The notes beneath the pieces were generated by a model, which ran no database searches, was not told where the DNA came from, and was given only the letters and a program-made list of their open reading frames with translations. A program made the translations under genes and the position numbers. Positions 7,003-16,891 of a DNA stretch of 64,000 nt are shown one piece after another. How positions within the stretch are numbered: position 1 is the first letter of the stretch; the number at the start of each line of letters is the position of its first letter. The stretch lies in NCBI GenBank assembly GCA_027490955.1, contig JAIXXB010000022.1, positions 1-64,000 of the forward strand. The letters run 5' to 3'. Origin of the DNA: Rhodobacter sp. (GTDB taxonomy: Bacteria > Pseudomonadota > Alphaproteobacteria > Rhodobacterales > Rhodobacteraceae).

Positions 7003-9774
7003 CTAAACCGCCCCAACCGCGCGCTGCGCGCCATCGGCAATGGCTTGGCGCAGTTTCTTTTCCAGCGCTTCTTGGCGGTGCTTGGCATGCAGCTTTAACC
7101 CAAACATGTCTTTCACATAAAACACATCCACCACCTGTGCCCCATAGGTCGCGATCACAGCGCTGGCGATATAGATGTTGTTGGCCGCCAAAGTGCGGGT
7201 CAGGTCATACAAAAGGCCAGGCCGGTCGCGGGTGTCCACCTCGATGATGGTGTAAATCTCTGATCCCTCATTGTCGAAAATGATATGGGTGGGAAAGCGA
7301 AACTCGCGGTCGCGCTTTTTGACCTTGTCGCGATCGGCCAGCGCCTCGCGCGGCAACACCTCGCCGCGCAGGGTTTTCTCGATCATGCCGCGCAGGCGGG
7401 GCAGGCGGGCAATCTCGTAAGGCTTGCCTTCGGCATCTTGCACCCAGAACACGGCAGTCGCATAGCCGTCTTTGGACGTATAGGTGCGCGCATCGACCAC
7501 ATTCGCCCCCACCAGCGCCAAGGCCCCTGCAAGGCGGCTGAAGATACCCGGATGGTCGGCAAGGGCAAAGCAGGCGCGGGTGGCATCGCGCGTGGGTTCG
7601 GGGTGCAGGTCGATGCGGATTTCATCGTCTTTGATCCCGTGAAGCAACTGGGCAAAAGCAAGCTGCGTATCGGTGGACAGGCCCTGCCAATAGGGCGCGT
7701 AATGGCGGGCCATTTCGGCGGCAATATCGCCCGCCTCCCAACCTGCCAGTTTGCCCCGCAGCGCCTCTTTCGAGACATCTTCGCGCAAATGGCGGCTGGC
7801 CGATTCCAACCCGCTTTCCAGTGCATCGGCGGTTTGTGAATAAAGCTGGCGCAGCAGCATCGCCTTCCAATTGTTCCACGTGGTCGGCCCCACGCCGCGA
7901 ATATCGCAGACCGTCAAGACAGTCAGCAAATCCAGCCGCGCTTTGCTTTCCACTGCTTTGGCAAAATCACGCACGGTGCGCGGATCGCCGATGTCGCGCT
8001 TTTGCGCCATGTCTGACATCAGCAAATGATAGCGCACCAGCCATTCCGCCGTTTCGCATTCCTCATCATTCAGGCCAAGACGCGGGGCAATGCGGCGGGC
8101 CAATTGCGCGCCGATGATGGAATGATCTTCGGGGCGGCCCTTGCCAATATCATGCAGCAAAAGCGCGATATAGATGATGCGGCGGTTCACCCCCTCTTTC
8201 AAAATGCCAGAGGCTACGGGCAATTCCTCGACCAATTCGCCCCGTTCGATCTGGGCAAGGACAGAGATCGTTTGAATGATATGCTCGTCCACTGTGTAGT
8301 GATGGTAGACGTTGAATTGCATCATGCAGGTGATGTTTTCAAATTCGGGGATAAAGGCTGCCAGCACGCCCAATTCGTTCATATGCCGCAAGGCGCGTTC
8401 GGGGTTGCCATGTTCCAGCAGCAAATCCAAAAAGATACGCACAGCTTCGGGATTGTCGCGCAGGTCATCGCCGATCAAGTGCAGGTTATTGGCAATCAGG
8501 CGCATGACATTGGGGTGCAACAAATAGCCCGAGCGCAGCGCCTCTTCAAAGACCTTAATCAGGTTTAGCGGGTCTTTCAAAAACGTCTCGCTGCTGGCGC
8601 AATCAAGGCGGCCCTGCACCAGCTTATAGCCTGCCGCAACTTTCTTGCGGTTGAAAAACCCCAAAAGCCGCGCCTCGGGTTTGGCATGCCTTGCCTCGAG
8701 CTCGGCCAAAAAGATGCGGGTAAGTTCCCCCACGCGAGTGGCATGGCGGAAGTAATCTTGCATAAAGCGTTCCACCCCGCGCCGCCCGCCCGCATCACTA
8801 TAGCCCATGCGTTCGGCCACCTCGACCTGCAAATCAAAGGTCAACTGATCGGCCGCGCGGCCTGTGATGTGATGCATATGGCAGCGCGCCGCCCATAGAA
8901 AATTCTCAGCGCGGTCAAAGGTTTCAAATTCGTCTTGGCTCAGCAGCCCTGCGCCAACCAAGCCCTGCGCGGAGGGCACGCGGTGCAGATATTTGCCAAT
9001 CCAATACAGGGTCTGCAAATCGCGCAAACCGCCCTTGGCCTCTTTCACATTGGGTTCCAGAACATAGCGCTGGCCGCCTTGGCGTTTGTGCCGCTCGGCC
9101 CGTTCGGTCAGTTTCGCATCGATGAATTGCGGGCCTGTGTTGCGGAACAACTCGCTCCACAGCCGCGTGTCCAGATCGCGGGCAAGGGCACCATCGCCTG
9201 CAACATAGCGCTGTTCCAACAGGGCAGTGCGGATGGTGATATCTTCGCGCCCCATAGACAGGCAGTCGGCGATGGTGCGGCTGGAGTGGCCGACCTTCAG
9301 CTTTAAATCCCACAGCATATACAGCATGGATTCAATGACAGATTCGGCCCAAGGCGTGATCTTGGCGGGCGTCAAAAACAGCAAATCCACATCCGAATGC
9401 GGGGCCATTTCGGCGCGCCCGCATCCGCCCACCGCCACCACGCACAGCCGTTCGGCGGTGGTTGGGTTTGGGGCAGGGTGCAACACGCTGCGGGCAATTT
9501 CAAAGGCCGTGGTGACCAAAACATCGGTCAAATGCGATTGCGCCGCAAGCAAGGGGCGCGCCTGCAGCGGGGCTGCACGAAACCCTGCCTCTAGGCGCTG
9601 GTTCACATCGGTCTTCAAGGCGATCATCTGGCGCACCGCCTCGTCGCGCAAGGCGCGCGGGGCGGCATCTGCCACTGGCAGCGCCGCCCCTATTGCCGCC
9701 ATCAGGTCAGCGGGCGTAGGTATCGCCGCCGCCGCCAATAGACCTGAGTGAACCGAAACCTCGGCAATGCTCAT
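7003..9774 (-). CDS. glnD: [Protein-PII] uridylyltransferase / uridylyl-removing enzyme
   Basis: This 923-residue GlnD senses glutamine and modifies or demodifies the PII proteins GlnB/GlnK, controlling nitrogen metabolism. It has the nucleotidyltransferase motif GGCGRAEMAPHSDVDLL at about residues 116-132. An HD phosphohydrolase motif (LLLHDIGKGRPEDHS) lies near residue 540. Two C-terminal ACT domains start near residues 740 and 850 (DHPGIFSRLAGALA and DRPGLLYDLTRTLA). All domains are intact and the length is normal for the family. It precedes murJ on the same strand and is separated by only 12 bp from the lpoA-like gene upstream. Confidence 0.97.
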   Translation of the reverse strand: MSIAEVSVHSGLLAAAAIPTPADLMAAIGAALPVADAAPRALRDEAVRQMIALKTDVNQRLEAGFRAAPLQARPLLAAQSHLTDVLVTTAFEIARSVLHPAPNPTTAERLCVVAVGGCGRAEMAPHSDVDLLFLTPAKITPWAESVIESMLYMLWDLKLKVGHSSRTIADCLSMGREDITIRTALLEQRYVAGDGALARDLDTRLWSELFRNTGPQFIDAKLTERAERHKRQGGQRYVLEPNVKEAKGGLRDLQTLYWIGKYLHRVPSAQGLVGAGLLSQDEFETFDRAENFLWAARCHMHHITGRAADQLTFDLQVEVAERMGYSDAGGRRGVERFMQDYFRHATRVGELTRIFLAELEARHAKPEARLLGFFNRKKVAAGYKLVQGRLDCASSETFLKDPLNLIKVFEEALRSGYLLHPNVMRLIANNLHLIGDDLRDNPEAVRIFLDLLLEHGNPERALRHMNELGVLAAFIPEFENITCMMQFNVYHHYTVDEHIIQTISVLAQIERGELVEELPVASGILKEGVNRRIIYIALLLHDIGKGRPEDHSIIGAQLARRIAPRLGLNDEECETAEWLVRYHLLMSDMAQKRDIGDPRTVRDFAKAVESKARLDLLTVLTVCDIRGVGPTTWNNWKAMLLRQLYSQTADALESGLESASRHLREDVSKEALRGKLAGWEAGDIAAEMARHYAPYWQGLSTDTQLAFAQLLHGIKDDEIRIDLHPEPTRDATRACFALADHPGIFSRLAGALALVGANVVDARTYTSKDGYATAVFWVQDAEGKPYEIARLPRLRGMIEKTLRGEVLPREALADRDKVKKRDREFRFPTHIIFDNEGSEIYTIIEVDTRDRPGLLYDLTRTLAANNIYIASAVIATYGAQVVDVFYVKDMFGLKLHAKHRQEALEKKLRQAIADGAQRAVGAV

Positions 9775-9786
9775 CGCGTGGCCAGA

Positions 9787-10950
9787 TCAGAACCCCGCAT
9801 CGCCAAAGCTGCTGGGCGCGGCTTCGACCACAACGATCTTGCCGCCTTCGACCTGCGCCACGGCCAAGCCGCGCTGATTGGTGCCATCGCCGAGCAGGCG
9901 GAACACGCCGTTCACACCGACAAAGCCTGCAGGCTGAGTCAAGCCTGCGCGCGAAATTGGCCCGCTGTCTGCACTGCCTGCCAAAGCCCCCAAGGCGGCA
10001 ATGCCATCATAGGCAAGCGCTGCAATCGGATGCGGTGGCTGGCCATTGGCCGCTTGGTAACGGGCGACGAATTGCGCATAGCGGCCAGGATCGGGCATGG
10101 CAAACAACCCGCCCTGCACACCTGGCAATTCTAGCGTGGCCTGCGGAATATCCCAGCGGGTGAGACCGACAAACTGAATGCCCGACCCGCGCAGACCATT
10201 GTCCAGCAAAAGCTGGCTCAGCAGGGGCAATGCGCCTGCGGTATCGGCTGTCAGGAACAATGCATCTGCGCCGCTGGATTTGGCCTGCGCTGCCAGTTGG
10301 GGTGCAGCCGAGACAATCCCGTTTTGTGAGAATTCGTAATCTGCCGTGGCCACAACGCTGGCCCCTGCAATCAAGGCCCCACGGCGGATGGCATCGCGGC
10401 CCAGCTCGCCTGCGATATTGCGGTCAGAGGCAATCATGAATTTGGTCTTGCCACTGCGCACGGCATAGGCCGTCAGGCGCTGGGCGGTATTTGTGAAGGT
10501 TGGGCCCAGAATAAAGACATTGTTGCCCGCAATATCGGGGTTGTTGGAAAAGGCCAGAACATTCACACCCGTGCCTGCAACGGCTACGCCTGCGGCATTC
10601 GCCTCTTGGGCAAAGACGGGGCCAAGAATCACCTGCGCGCCTTCTTCCACGGCCTTTTTGGCCATAGCGGCGGCTTGGGCGGGTTGGCCCGCGGTGGGAT
10701 AAACAGTCATCTCAACTTTGGTATTCTCGCCCAAATCAGCGATGGCCAGACGCGCGGCCGCTTCAAGCGATTGGCCCAAAACCTCATCACTCGCCTGCCC
10801 CGAACCCGTGGGCACCAAAAGCGCAACCTTTACCGTGCCGCCCCCGCTGCCGCCAGCCATTGGCGTACAGGCCGCGACAATTGCAACAGCGCCCGCACCC
10901 AAAGCCAATTTTGCGGCGCGAAGCGCTGTTTTAATTGCCAAAGTGATCAT
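9787..10950 (-). CDS. LpoA-like penicillin-binding protein activator lipoprotein
   Basis: This 387-residue protein has a lipoprotein signal ending AIVAAC (Cys28) and a periplasmic-binding-protein type 1 fold (VKVALLVPTGSGQ at the start of the mature domain). This family is annotated as penicillin-binding protein activator (LpoA C-domain, Peripla_BP_6). The divergent rsmI-yraN-gshB cluster is the usual partner of LpoA/LppC genes, which supports that call over an amino-acid ABC transporter receptor, since no permease genes are nearby. The start at 10950 has GGGGAG eight bases upstream. It would act at the outer membrane, stimulating a bifunctional PBP. Confidence 0.85.
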   Translation of the reverse strand: MITLAIKTALRAAKLALGAGAVAIVAACTPMAGGSGGGTVKVALLVPTGSGQASDEVLGQSLEAAARLAIADLGENTKVEMTVYPTAGQPAQAAAMAKKAVEEGAQVILGPVFAQEANAAGVAVAGTGVNVLAFSNNPDIAGNNVFILGPTFTNTAQRLTAYAVRSGKTKFMIASDRNIAGELGRDAIRRGALIAGASVVATADYEFSQNGIVSAAPQLAAQAKSSGADALFLTADTAGALPLLSQLLLDNGLRGSGIQFVGLTRWDIPQATLELPGVQGGLFAMPDPGRYAQFVARYQAANGQPPHPIAALAYDGIAALGALAGSADSGPISRAGLTQPAGFVGVNGVFRLLGDGTNQRGLAVAQVEGGKIVVVEAAPSSFGDAGF

Positions 10951-11064
10951 TTCTTTCGCTCCCCTGCGATCCCACGCGACCCACGATTGCTGCCGCTGTA
11001 GATTTACCATTCGTCATATGCAATCTACGTGCCAAAGTAAACGCTAGAGGGACAGGCCAGTCAT

Positions 11065-11931
11065 ATGAATATGCCAATGGCGCAGCGCAGCAAACTTGCG
11101 GCAGGGCTATATCTGATTGCCACACCCATTGGCGCGGCGCGCGATATCACGCTGCGCGCGCTGGATATTCTTGCCTCGGCAGATGTTTTGGCCGCCGAAG
11201 ACACGCGCACGCTGCGCCATCTGATGGAAATTCACGGCATCGCGTTGCAAGGCCGCCCGATGATTCCCTATCATGACCATAATAATGACAGCGCCGCCCC
11301 CCGCATTTTGCGCGCGATCGCCGAAGGCAAATCCGTGGCCTACGCATCCGAGGCAGGCACGCCGCTGATTTCAGACCCAGGCTTTCAACTGGGCCGCGCC
11401 GTTGTCGAAGGCGGTCATTTGCTGATTTCCGCACCAGGTGCCTCGGCGGTGCTTTGCGCACTCACCCTGTCGGGCCTGCCAACAGATCGGTTCATGTTTG
11501 CAGGCTTTGCCCCCGCACAAAAGGCAGCGCGGCAGACCTTCCTTCGCGCACTGCACCCCGTGCAGGCGACAGTGGTTCTGTACGAATCGCCCAAACGCGT
11601 TCACAAATTATTAGTTGATATGTGCGAGATTTTGGGAAATGATCGCGCAGGGGTTGTATGCCGCGAATTGACCAAACGGTTCGAAGACGTCTCGCGCGGC
11701 ACATTGGCCCAGCTTGCAGCCCAATTTGATGGCCGCGATGTAAAGGGCGAAATTGTGGTGTTGGTGGATCGTGCAACCGCAGTTCCCGCCAGCGCAGAAA
11801 CAGTAGAGGCAGCTTTGGACAAAGCTTTGGCGCAAATGTCGGTAAAGGATGCTGTGGCTACAGTGGCCAGCGCCTTTGGCGCGGCGCGGCGCGATATTTA
11901 TCAAATGGCGCTAGATCGGGGCAAGAAATGA
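11065..11931 (+). CDS. rsmI: 16S rRNA (cytidine(1402)-2'-O)-methyltransferase
   Basis: This 288-residue SAM-dependent methyltransferase of the tetrapyrrole-methylase fold modifies C1402 in the decoding centre. The diagnostic N-terminal GLYLIATPIGAARDITLRAL, AAEDTRTLRHL and later VAYASEAGTPLISDPGF are all present. It overlaps yraN by 4 bp (ATGA), so the two are translationally coupled. Three closely spaced ATG codons (11065, 11071, 11077) make the exact start uncertain by four residues. Confidence 0.95.
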   Translation: MNMPMAQRSKLAAGLYLIATPIGAARDITLRALDILASADVLAAEDTRTLRHLMEIHGIALQGRPMIPYHDHNNDSAAPRILRAIAEGKSVAYASEAGTPLISDPGFQLGRAVVEGGHLLISAPGASAVLCALTLSGLPTDRFMFAGFAPAQKAARQTFLRALHPVQATVVLYESPKRVHKLLVDMCEILGNDRAGVVCRELTKRFEDVSRGTLAQLAAQFDGRDVKGEIVVLVDRATAVPASAETVEAALDKALAQMSVKDAVATVASAFGAARRDIYQMALDRGKK

Positions 11932-12293
11932 CGGCCAAACACAGCATCGGTCTGCGATCGTATCATTCTGGCCTTGCGGCAGAGGCGCAGGTTGCCCAGC
12001 TTTACGAACGGCGCGGCAATATCTTAATCGCGCAGCGCTGGCGCGGCACATCGGGCGAAATTGACCTGATCCTGCGCGATGGCGCGCAGGTCATCTTTGT
12101 CGAAGTCAAGCACAGCCGCACCCATGCTCAGGCGGCAGAACATCTTAGCGCGCGGCAAATTGCACGGCTTTATGCTGCAGCGGCTGAATATGTTGAAAAT
12201 GAACCCTTGGGCCAATTGACCGAAGTGCGCCTTGATGCGGCATTGGTCGATGGGGCGGGGCAGATTGAGATTTTGCAAAACTTTGCCGCCTGA
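11928..12293 (+). CDS. yraN: YraN/UPF0102 family nuclease-like protein
   Basis: This 121-residue protein has the restriction-endonuclease-like core GEIDLILRDG...VIFVEVKHS, giving the D-ExK arrangement of the UPF0102 family. The family's biological role is not settled; a Holliday-junction resolvase-like fold has been proposed. It starts inside the end of rsmI and is followed by gshB after 58 bp, the conserved gene order of this cluster. Nothing unusual is visible. Confidence 0.9.
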   Translation: MTAKHSIGLRSYHSGLAAEAQVAQLYERRGNILIAQRWRGTSGEIDLILRDGAQVIFVEVKHSRTHAQAAEHLSARQIARLYAAAAEYVENEPLGQLTEVRLDAALVDGAGQIEILQNFAA

Positions 12294-12351
12294 TCAATTG
12301 CATCTTGCGCGGGGTTGCGTCATCTAGTCCTTGCGGTTCAAGGAGGCGGAT

Positions 12352-13293
12352 ATGGCGCTTAAGGTTGCTTTGCAAATGGACCCCATCGGCGGGGTGAATA
12401 TCAACGCGGACAGCACCTTTCGCATTGCCCTAGAGGCGCAGGCGCGCGGCCATTCGCTGTTTTTCTACACGCCCGATAAGCTGGCCTTTATCGAAGGGCG
12501 CGTTATGGCGCGGGGCTTTCCCATCACGCTGCGGCGCGAATTGGGCAACCATGTGAGCTATGGCGCAGAGGCAGAGGTGGATCTTTCTACCTTTGATGTG
12601 GTCTGGCTGCGCCAAGACCCGCCTTTTGATATGGGCTATATCACCACCACCCATTTGCTGGATATGATTCACCCCAAAACCTTGGTGGTCAATGATCCGT
12701 TCTGGGTGCGCAATTATCCTGAAAAGCTGCTGGTTCTGCGCTTTGCCGATCTGACCCCGCCCACGGCCATTGCCCGCGATCTGGCCACGATCCGCGCCTT
12801 CAAGGCGCGCCATGGCGATATCATTCTAAAGCCGCTTTATGGCAATGGCGGCGCAGGCGTATTCCGCTTGGATGAGAATGACCGCAACCTTGCCTCGTTG
12901 CACGAGATGTTTTCGGCAATCAGCCGCGAGCCTGTGATCGTTCAAAAATTCATCCCCGCCGTGGCCAAGGGCGACAAGCGGGTGATTTTGGTCAATGGAG
13001 AGCCTGTGGGCGCGATCAACCGCGTGCCGCAGGCGGGCGAGACGCGGTCAAACATGCATGCGGGTGGGCGGCCAGAGCAGGTGGGGCTGACGCAGCGTGA
13101 TCTAGAGATTTGTGCCGCCATCGGCCCTACACTGCGCGAACACGGCCAGATTTTTGTGGGCATCGACATCATCGGCGATTATCTGACCGAAATTAACGTG
13201 ACCTCGCCCACAGGAATTCAGGAACTGGAACGCTTTGACGGGATCAACACCGCCGCCAAGATTTGGGAAGTGATCGAGGCCAAGCGCGCCTAG
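12352..13293 (+). CDS. gshB: Glutathione synthase
   Basis: This 313-residue ATP-grasp enzyme joins gamma-glutamylcysteine and glycine to make glutathione. The N-terminal [20 protein letters not shown] matches prokaryotic GshB. The ATP-grasp features [25 protein letters not shown] and [13 protein letters not shown] are present. The start at 12352 is fixed by AGGAGG eight bases upstream. It ends 4 bp inside the convergent comM gene. Glutathione made here would serve the two glutathione S-transferases encoded in this window. Confidence 0.96.
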   Translation: MALKVALQMDPIGGVNINADSTFRIALEAQARGHSLFFYTPDKLAFIEGRVMARGFPITLRRELGNHVSYGAEAEVDLSTFDVVWLRQDPPFDMGYITTTHLLDMIHPKTLVVNDPFWVRNYPEKLLVLRFADLTPPTAIARDLATIRAFKARHGDIILKPLYGNGGAGVFRLDENDRNLASLHEMFSAISREPVIVQKFIPAVAKGDKRVILVNGEPVGAINRVPQAGETRSNMHAGGRPEQVGLTQRDLEICAAIGPTLREHGQIFVGIDIIGDYLTEINVTSPTGIQELERFDGINTAAKIWEVIEAKRA

Positions 13294-14804
13294 GATTTCA
13301 CCCCAACGGCAATGCGAAAACTGACCGCTTCGGCCACGTGATGGCTGCGCACCCCATCTGAATGATCCAAATCCGCAATCGTGCGCGCCACGCGCAACAC
13401 GCGGTGATAGCCGCGCGCCGAGAGGCCGAATTTCTGCGCCACCCGCGCCAGCAAATCGCGCCCTTCGGCATCGGGGGCGGCGACCTCTTCCAGAACGGGG
13501 CCTTCCAGATCGGCATTCACGCGGATGCGGTCATGCCCTGCATAGCGCGCCATTTGGCGCGCGCGCGCATCATTCACACGGGCAGCTACCACTTCGGATG
13601 TATCACCCGATGTGGGCAGATCCAAATCCGTGTAGGCCACGGGCGGCACTTCGATGCGCAGATCAAAGCGGTCCATCAACGGGCCAGAGATGCGGCCCAA
13701 ATAATCCTCGCCGCAAATCGGCACTTTGGCGCAGGCGCGGGCAGGGTCGGCCAGATAGCCGCATTTGCAGGGGTTCGCCGCCGCCACCAATAAAAACTTG
13801 CACGGATAGCGCACATGGGCATTGGCGCGGGCAATCACCACATCGCCCGTCTCAATCGGCTGGCGCAGGGTTTCCAGCACGGGGCGGGGGAATTCGGGAA
13901 ACTCGTCCATGAACAAGACGCCATTATGCGCCAGAGATATCTCTCCGGGTTTGGCCCCTTTGCCGCCGCCCACAATCGCCGCCATCGACGCGGTATGGTG
14001 CGGCTCGCGGAAGGGGCGCGCGCGCGAAATGCCCCCTTCCGAAAGCAATCCCGCCAGCGAATGGATCATCGAAGTTTCCAGCGCCTCGGCGGGGGACAGT
14101 GGCGGCATGATCGACGGTAGGCGGGCGGCCAGCATAGACTTGCCCGACCCAGGACTGCCGACCATCAGCATATGATGCCGCCCTGCCGCTGCAATTTCCA
14201 GCGCCCGTTTGGCGCGCTCTTGCCCCTTAACATCGCGCAGATCGCGGCTTTGCGGGGGGGCCACCACCTCGCCCGCAGTGGCGGGGGTCATCGGGGCGGC
14301 CCCTGTGTAATGGCGCAGCACCTCATCCAGCGTCGATGCGGCCAAGACGCGGGTTGCGCCAACCCATGCCGCCTCGGCCCCGCAGGCCTTGGGGCATAAA
14401 AGCACACGGTTCTCTTCCGCCGCCGCCATGGCCGCAGGCAGCGCGCCAATGACGGGCACAAGTTTGCCATCCAGCGACAATTCGCCCAGCGCAACTGTTT
14501 CTTGGGCCATATCTTTGGGTATGATGTCCAAGGCAGCCAGCAGCGCAAGCGCGATGGGCAAATCGAAATGCGAGCCTTCTTTGGGCAGATCGGCAGGCGA
14601 GAGGTTCACCACAATGCGCCGCGATGGCAGGGCAATCGCCATAGCGGCCAGCGCCGCGCGCACACGCTCTTTCGCCTCGGACACGGCCTTATCAGGCAGG
14701 CCCACAATCCCGAAATAGGGCAAGCCCGCCGCGACGGCGCATTGCACCTCGACCATGCGGGCCTCTACCCCATCAAACGCCACTGTATAGGCCCGCGCAA
14801 CCAT
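13290..14804 (-). CDS. comM: YifB/ComM family Mg-chelatase-like AAA+ ATPase
   Basis: This 504-residue protein has an N-terminal ChlI-type (Lon protease-like fold) domain, then a AAA+ domain with Walker [11 protein letters not shown] near residue 217 and [14 protein letters not shown] as the Walker B region. A cysteine-bearing segment (PCKCGYL...[24 protein letters not shown]) and a C-terminal Mg-chelatase domain follow. ComM is a branch-migration helicase that extends recombination during natural transformation. It is convergent with gshB. The full length suggests it is intact. Confidence 0.93.
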   Translation of the reverse strand: MVARAYTVAFDGVEARMVEVQCAVAAGLPYFGIVGLPDKAVSEAKERVRAALAAMAIALPSRRIVVNLSPADLPKEGSHFDLPIALALLAALDIIPKDMAQETVALGELSLDGKLVPVIGALPAAMAAAEENRVLLCPKACGAEAAWVGATRVLAASTLDEVLRHYTGAAPMTPATAGEVVAPPQSRDLRDVKGQERAKRALEIAAAGRHHMLMVGSPGSGKSMLAARLPSIMPPLSPAEALETSMIHSLAGLLSEGGISRARPFREPHHTASMAAIVGGGKGAKPGEISLAHNGVLFMDEFPEFPRPVLETLRQPIETGDVVIARANAHVRYPCKFLLVAAANPCKCGYLADPARACAKVPICGEDYLGRISGPLMDRFDLRIEVPPVAYTDLDLPTSGDTSEVVAARVNDARARQMARYAGHDRIRVNADLEGPVLEEVAAPDAEGRDLLARVAQKFGLSARGYHRVLRVARTIADLDHSDGVRSHHVAEAVSFRIAVGVKS

Positions 14805-14849
14805 GACACCCCACTGTGTAACCTTGGTTAACGCATAGGGGGGATTCGT

Positions 14850-15740
14850 TTACGATTGGTAAATTTCCATGAATTTCGGCCATGCTTCAGGGTCGGCCAG
14901 CGTTTTGTCGCGGCAAAAAGCATTGCAAAAACCATAGCGCGCCCCGCCAAGTTCTAGCGCATGGGTGATCGCCTTGCCCGAATAGGGGCAGGCGGCATTC
15001 ACTGTGGCGGGGTTTGTGGCAAAATCTGCGTCCGAAACCGCAGTGGCCGCCAAAACCTGCGGGCCAGGCCAAGGGCGGGTGGGGTAATCACGGCGATAGA
15101 CCTCTTGGTCTGCACCATCTACCAGACCCATGGCGCGCCAGCGGCGAAACGACGGATGGGCCAAATGCGCGGCAACATAGGCGCGGGCGGCATCGCCCAC
15201 AGGCAGGTTATAGCCCGCAATGCGCGCAGCCACGGGGGCAAAGAAGATATCTGCTACCGAATAATCGCCGCACAGCCATGGCCCCGCACTGCCCGATTGT
15301 GCGCGCCCCCAATCCCAAATGGCCTGCAGCCGCGCCAGATCGGCCAAAACCGCCGCGCTTGGGGCGCAGTCGGTATAGCTGACGCGCAGGTTCATCGCGC
15401 AATGGCTACGCAGGGCGGTAAAGCCTGCATGCATCTCGCTGGCCAAAACACGGGCCGTCGCACGCGCGCGCGCGCCCTGTGGCCAAAGCCCCGCCTCTGG
15501 GTGGCGGCTGGCCAATTCCTCGGCAATGGCCAAGGATTCAAAGACAACTGTCCCATCGTCGCATATCAAAGTGGGCGCGGTGCGCGCGGGGGCATAGGGG
15601 GCCAGCATGTTTGGCAATTCATCGCTATACAGCCGCGCGAGCTGGGTTTTGACACCAATGCCAAAGGCATCAAACAACAGCCAGCCGCGCAGCGACCAAC
15701 TGGAATAGGCGCGATCGCCGATGATAAGAGTATAGGACAT
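14850..15740 (-). CDS. Glutathione S-transferase with C-terminal TRASH-like Cys motif
   Basis: This 296-residue protein starts with a thioredoxin-fold GST domain (SYTLIIGDRAYSSWSLRGW, ending in the VFESLAIAEEL glutathione-site region) and a helical C-domain with GDYSVADIFFAPVAARI. After about residue 225 comes an added tail with Cys251, Cys272 and Cys276, a C-X20-C-X3-C pattern in CPYSGK...YGFCNAFCRDKT. This is the spacing of the TRASH metal-binding motif. The GST part would conjugate glutathione; the tail suggests a metal-linked or redox function. AGAGG precedes ATG 15740. The substrate is unknown. Confidence 0.82.
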   Translation of the reverse strand: MSYTLIIGDRAYSSWSLRGWLLFDAFGIGVKTQLARLYSDELPNMLAPYAPARTAPTLICDDGTVVFESLAIAEELASRHPEAGLWPQGARARATARVLASEMHAGFTALRSHCAMNLRVSYTDCAPSAAVLADLARLQAIWDWGRAQSGSAGPWLCGDYSVADIFFAPVAARIAGYNLPVGDAARAYVAAHLAHPSFRRWRAMGLVDGADQEVYRRDYPTRPWPGPQVLAATAVSDADFATNPATVNAACPYSGKAITHALELGGARYGFCNAFCRDKTLADPEAWPKFMEIYQS

Positions 15741-15869
15741 TGCAACCTCTGCACCTGTTTTGCCCTGCCTAGCAAATGCGCAGCACTATGGCCAATGCAG
15801 CTTTGTGGGGGCGGTCATCACAAAATGTGAAGATTTCCGATGAAATTCATGGCGCGGTACCGTCGCCAG

Positions 15870-15897
15870 TGATCCAACCAGATTTCCCCTGCGTATA
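15870..15897 (+). promoter_or_regulatory. Candidate RpoE (ECF sigma) promoter of rpoH
   Basis: TGATCC at 15870-15875 and TATA at 15894-15897 resemble the Rhodobacter sphaeroides RpoE/ChrR-regulated promoter pattern (TGATC, about 18 bp, TA-rich -10). The spacing between TGATC and the TAT triplet here is 19 bases. It lies about 50 bp ahead of the sigma factor gene. In R. sphaeroides, rpoHII is a known RpoE target in the singlet-oxygen response. Confidence 0.55.
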
Positions 15898-15945
15898 CCT
15901 TGTAAATCAGGGCAAAGCAGAAGCTCAACATCAGGGGGTTAGACC

Positions 15946-16821
15946 ATGGCACTTGACGGCTATACCGACCAAATCCTGCCCCGCGCGGCCCGCCGCGCCG
16001 AACTTTTGGATGCAGATACCGAATTGCGCTTGGCCTATGCGTGGCGCGATCAGCGCGACGAGCAGGCCCTGCACCGCCTGATCACCGCCTATATGCGGCT
16101 TGCCATTTCAATGGCATCCAAGTTTCGCCGCTATGGCGCGCCGATGAATGACCTGATCCAAGAGGCCAGCCTTGGCCTGATGAAAGCGGCCGAAAAGTTT
16201 GACCCAGACCGCGGCGTACGCTTTTCGACCTATGCGGTGTGGTGGATCAAGGCCAGCATCCAAGATTACGTGATGCGCAACTGGTCAATGGTGCGCACAG
16301 GGTCAACTTCGGCGCAGAAGGCATTGTTTTTTAATCTGAAACGCGTGCAGGCCAAACTTGCGCGCGAGGCAGAGGCCATGGGCATGACCCTTGACCAGCA
16401 CCAATTGCGCGAAAAAGTGGCGATGGAAATCGGCGTGTCGATGACCGAAGTGGCCATGATGGAAGGGCGGCTTGCGGGGTCTGATGCCTCGCTGAATGCC
16501 TCACAGGCCAGCGACGAAGACGGGCGCGAATGGATCGACGTGTTGGAAGATGACGGGCCAGGTGCGGCCGAGCAGGTGGAATATGCCCATGACCAAGCCC
16601 GCCTGCGCGGTTGGCTGGCCGAGGCTTTGGCAGGGCTGTCGGCGCGCGAAAGGCATATCGTGGCCCAGCGCCGCCTGATTGAAGAGCCGCGCACGCTGGA
16701 ATCCTTGGGCGCAGAACTGGGCCTGTCCAAAGAACGCATCCGCCAGCTAGAGGCCGCCGCCTATGCCAAATTGCGCCGCCATCTAGAGGGCAATGCCCCC
16801 GAAGTGATGGCGCTGCTTTAG
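15946..16821 (+). CDS. rpoH: RNA polymerase sigma-32 type factor (RpoHII-like)
   Basis: This 291-residue sigma-70 family factor has region 2 (DLIQEASLGLMKAAEKFDP and FSTYAVWWIKASIQDYVMRN), the RpoH box near residue 125 (QKALFFNLKRVQAKL) and region 4 with a helix-turn-helix (TLESLGAELGLSKERIRQLE). It therefore belongs to the heat-shock sigma group. The position ahead of coaBC and dut, the sequence style and the RpoE-like promoter point to RpoHII rather than RpoHI; that subtype is an inference. RpoHII drives photo-oxidative stress genes in Rhodobacter. AGGGGG sits upstream of the ATG. Confidence 0.93.
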   Translation: MALDGYTDQILPRAARRAELLDADTELRLAYAWRDQRDEQALHRLITAYMRLAISMASKFRRYGAPMNDLIQEASLGLMKAAEKFDPDRGVRFSTYAVWWIKASIQDYVMRNWSMVRTGSTSAQKALFFNLKRVQAKLAREAEAMGMTLDQHQLREKVAMEIGVSMTEVAMMEGRLAGSDASLNASQASDEDGREWIDVLEDDGPGAAEQVEYAHDQARLRGWLAEALAGLSARERHIVAQRRLIEEPRTLESLGAELGLSKERIRQLEAAAYAKLRRHLEGNAPEVMALL

Positions 16822-16843
16822 GCAGTTGAGTTTGCTGCGCGCT

Positions 16844-16891
16844 GCGCCTAGACCTATGGCAAAGGCGGCGCCTAGACCTATGGCAAAGGCG
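16844..16891 (+). repeat. Perfect 24-bp tandem duplication
   Basis: GCGCCTAGACCTATGGCAAA plus GGCG occurs twice in a row (16844-16867 and 16868-16891) with no mismatch, in the 84-bp gap between rpoH and coaBC. The unit is a multiple of three. It creates two in-frame ATG codons of a 14-codon open frame (16856-16900, MAKAAPRPMAKAAR) that ends five bases before coaBC. This is probably a recent slippage duplication. Confidence 0.9.

Noticed and set aside
10998-11028. GTAGATT-N17-AATCTAC inverted repeat between the LpoA-like gene and rsmI
   Set aside because: The arms are only 7 bp with a long spacer and are expected by chance at about this frequency; kept out of the feature list.
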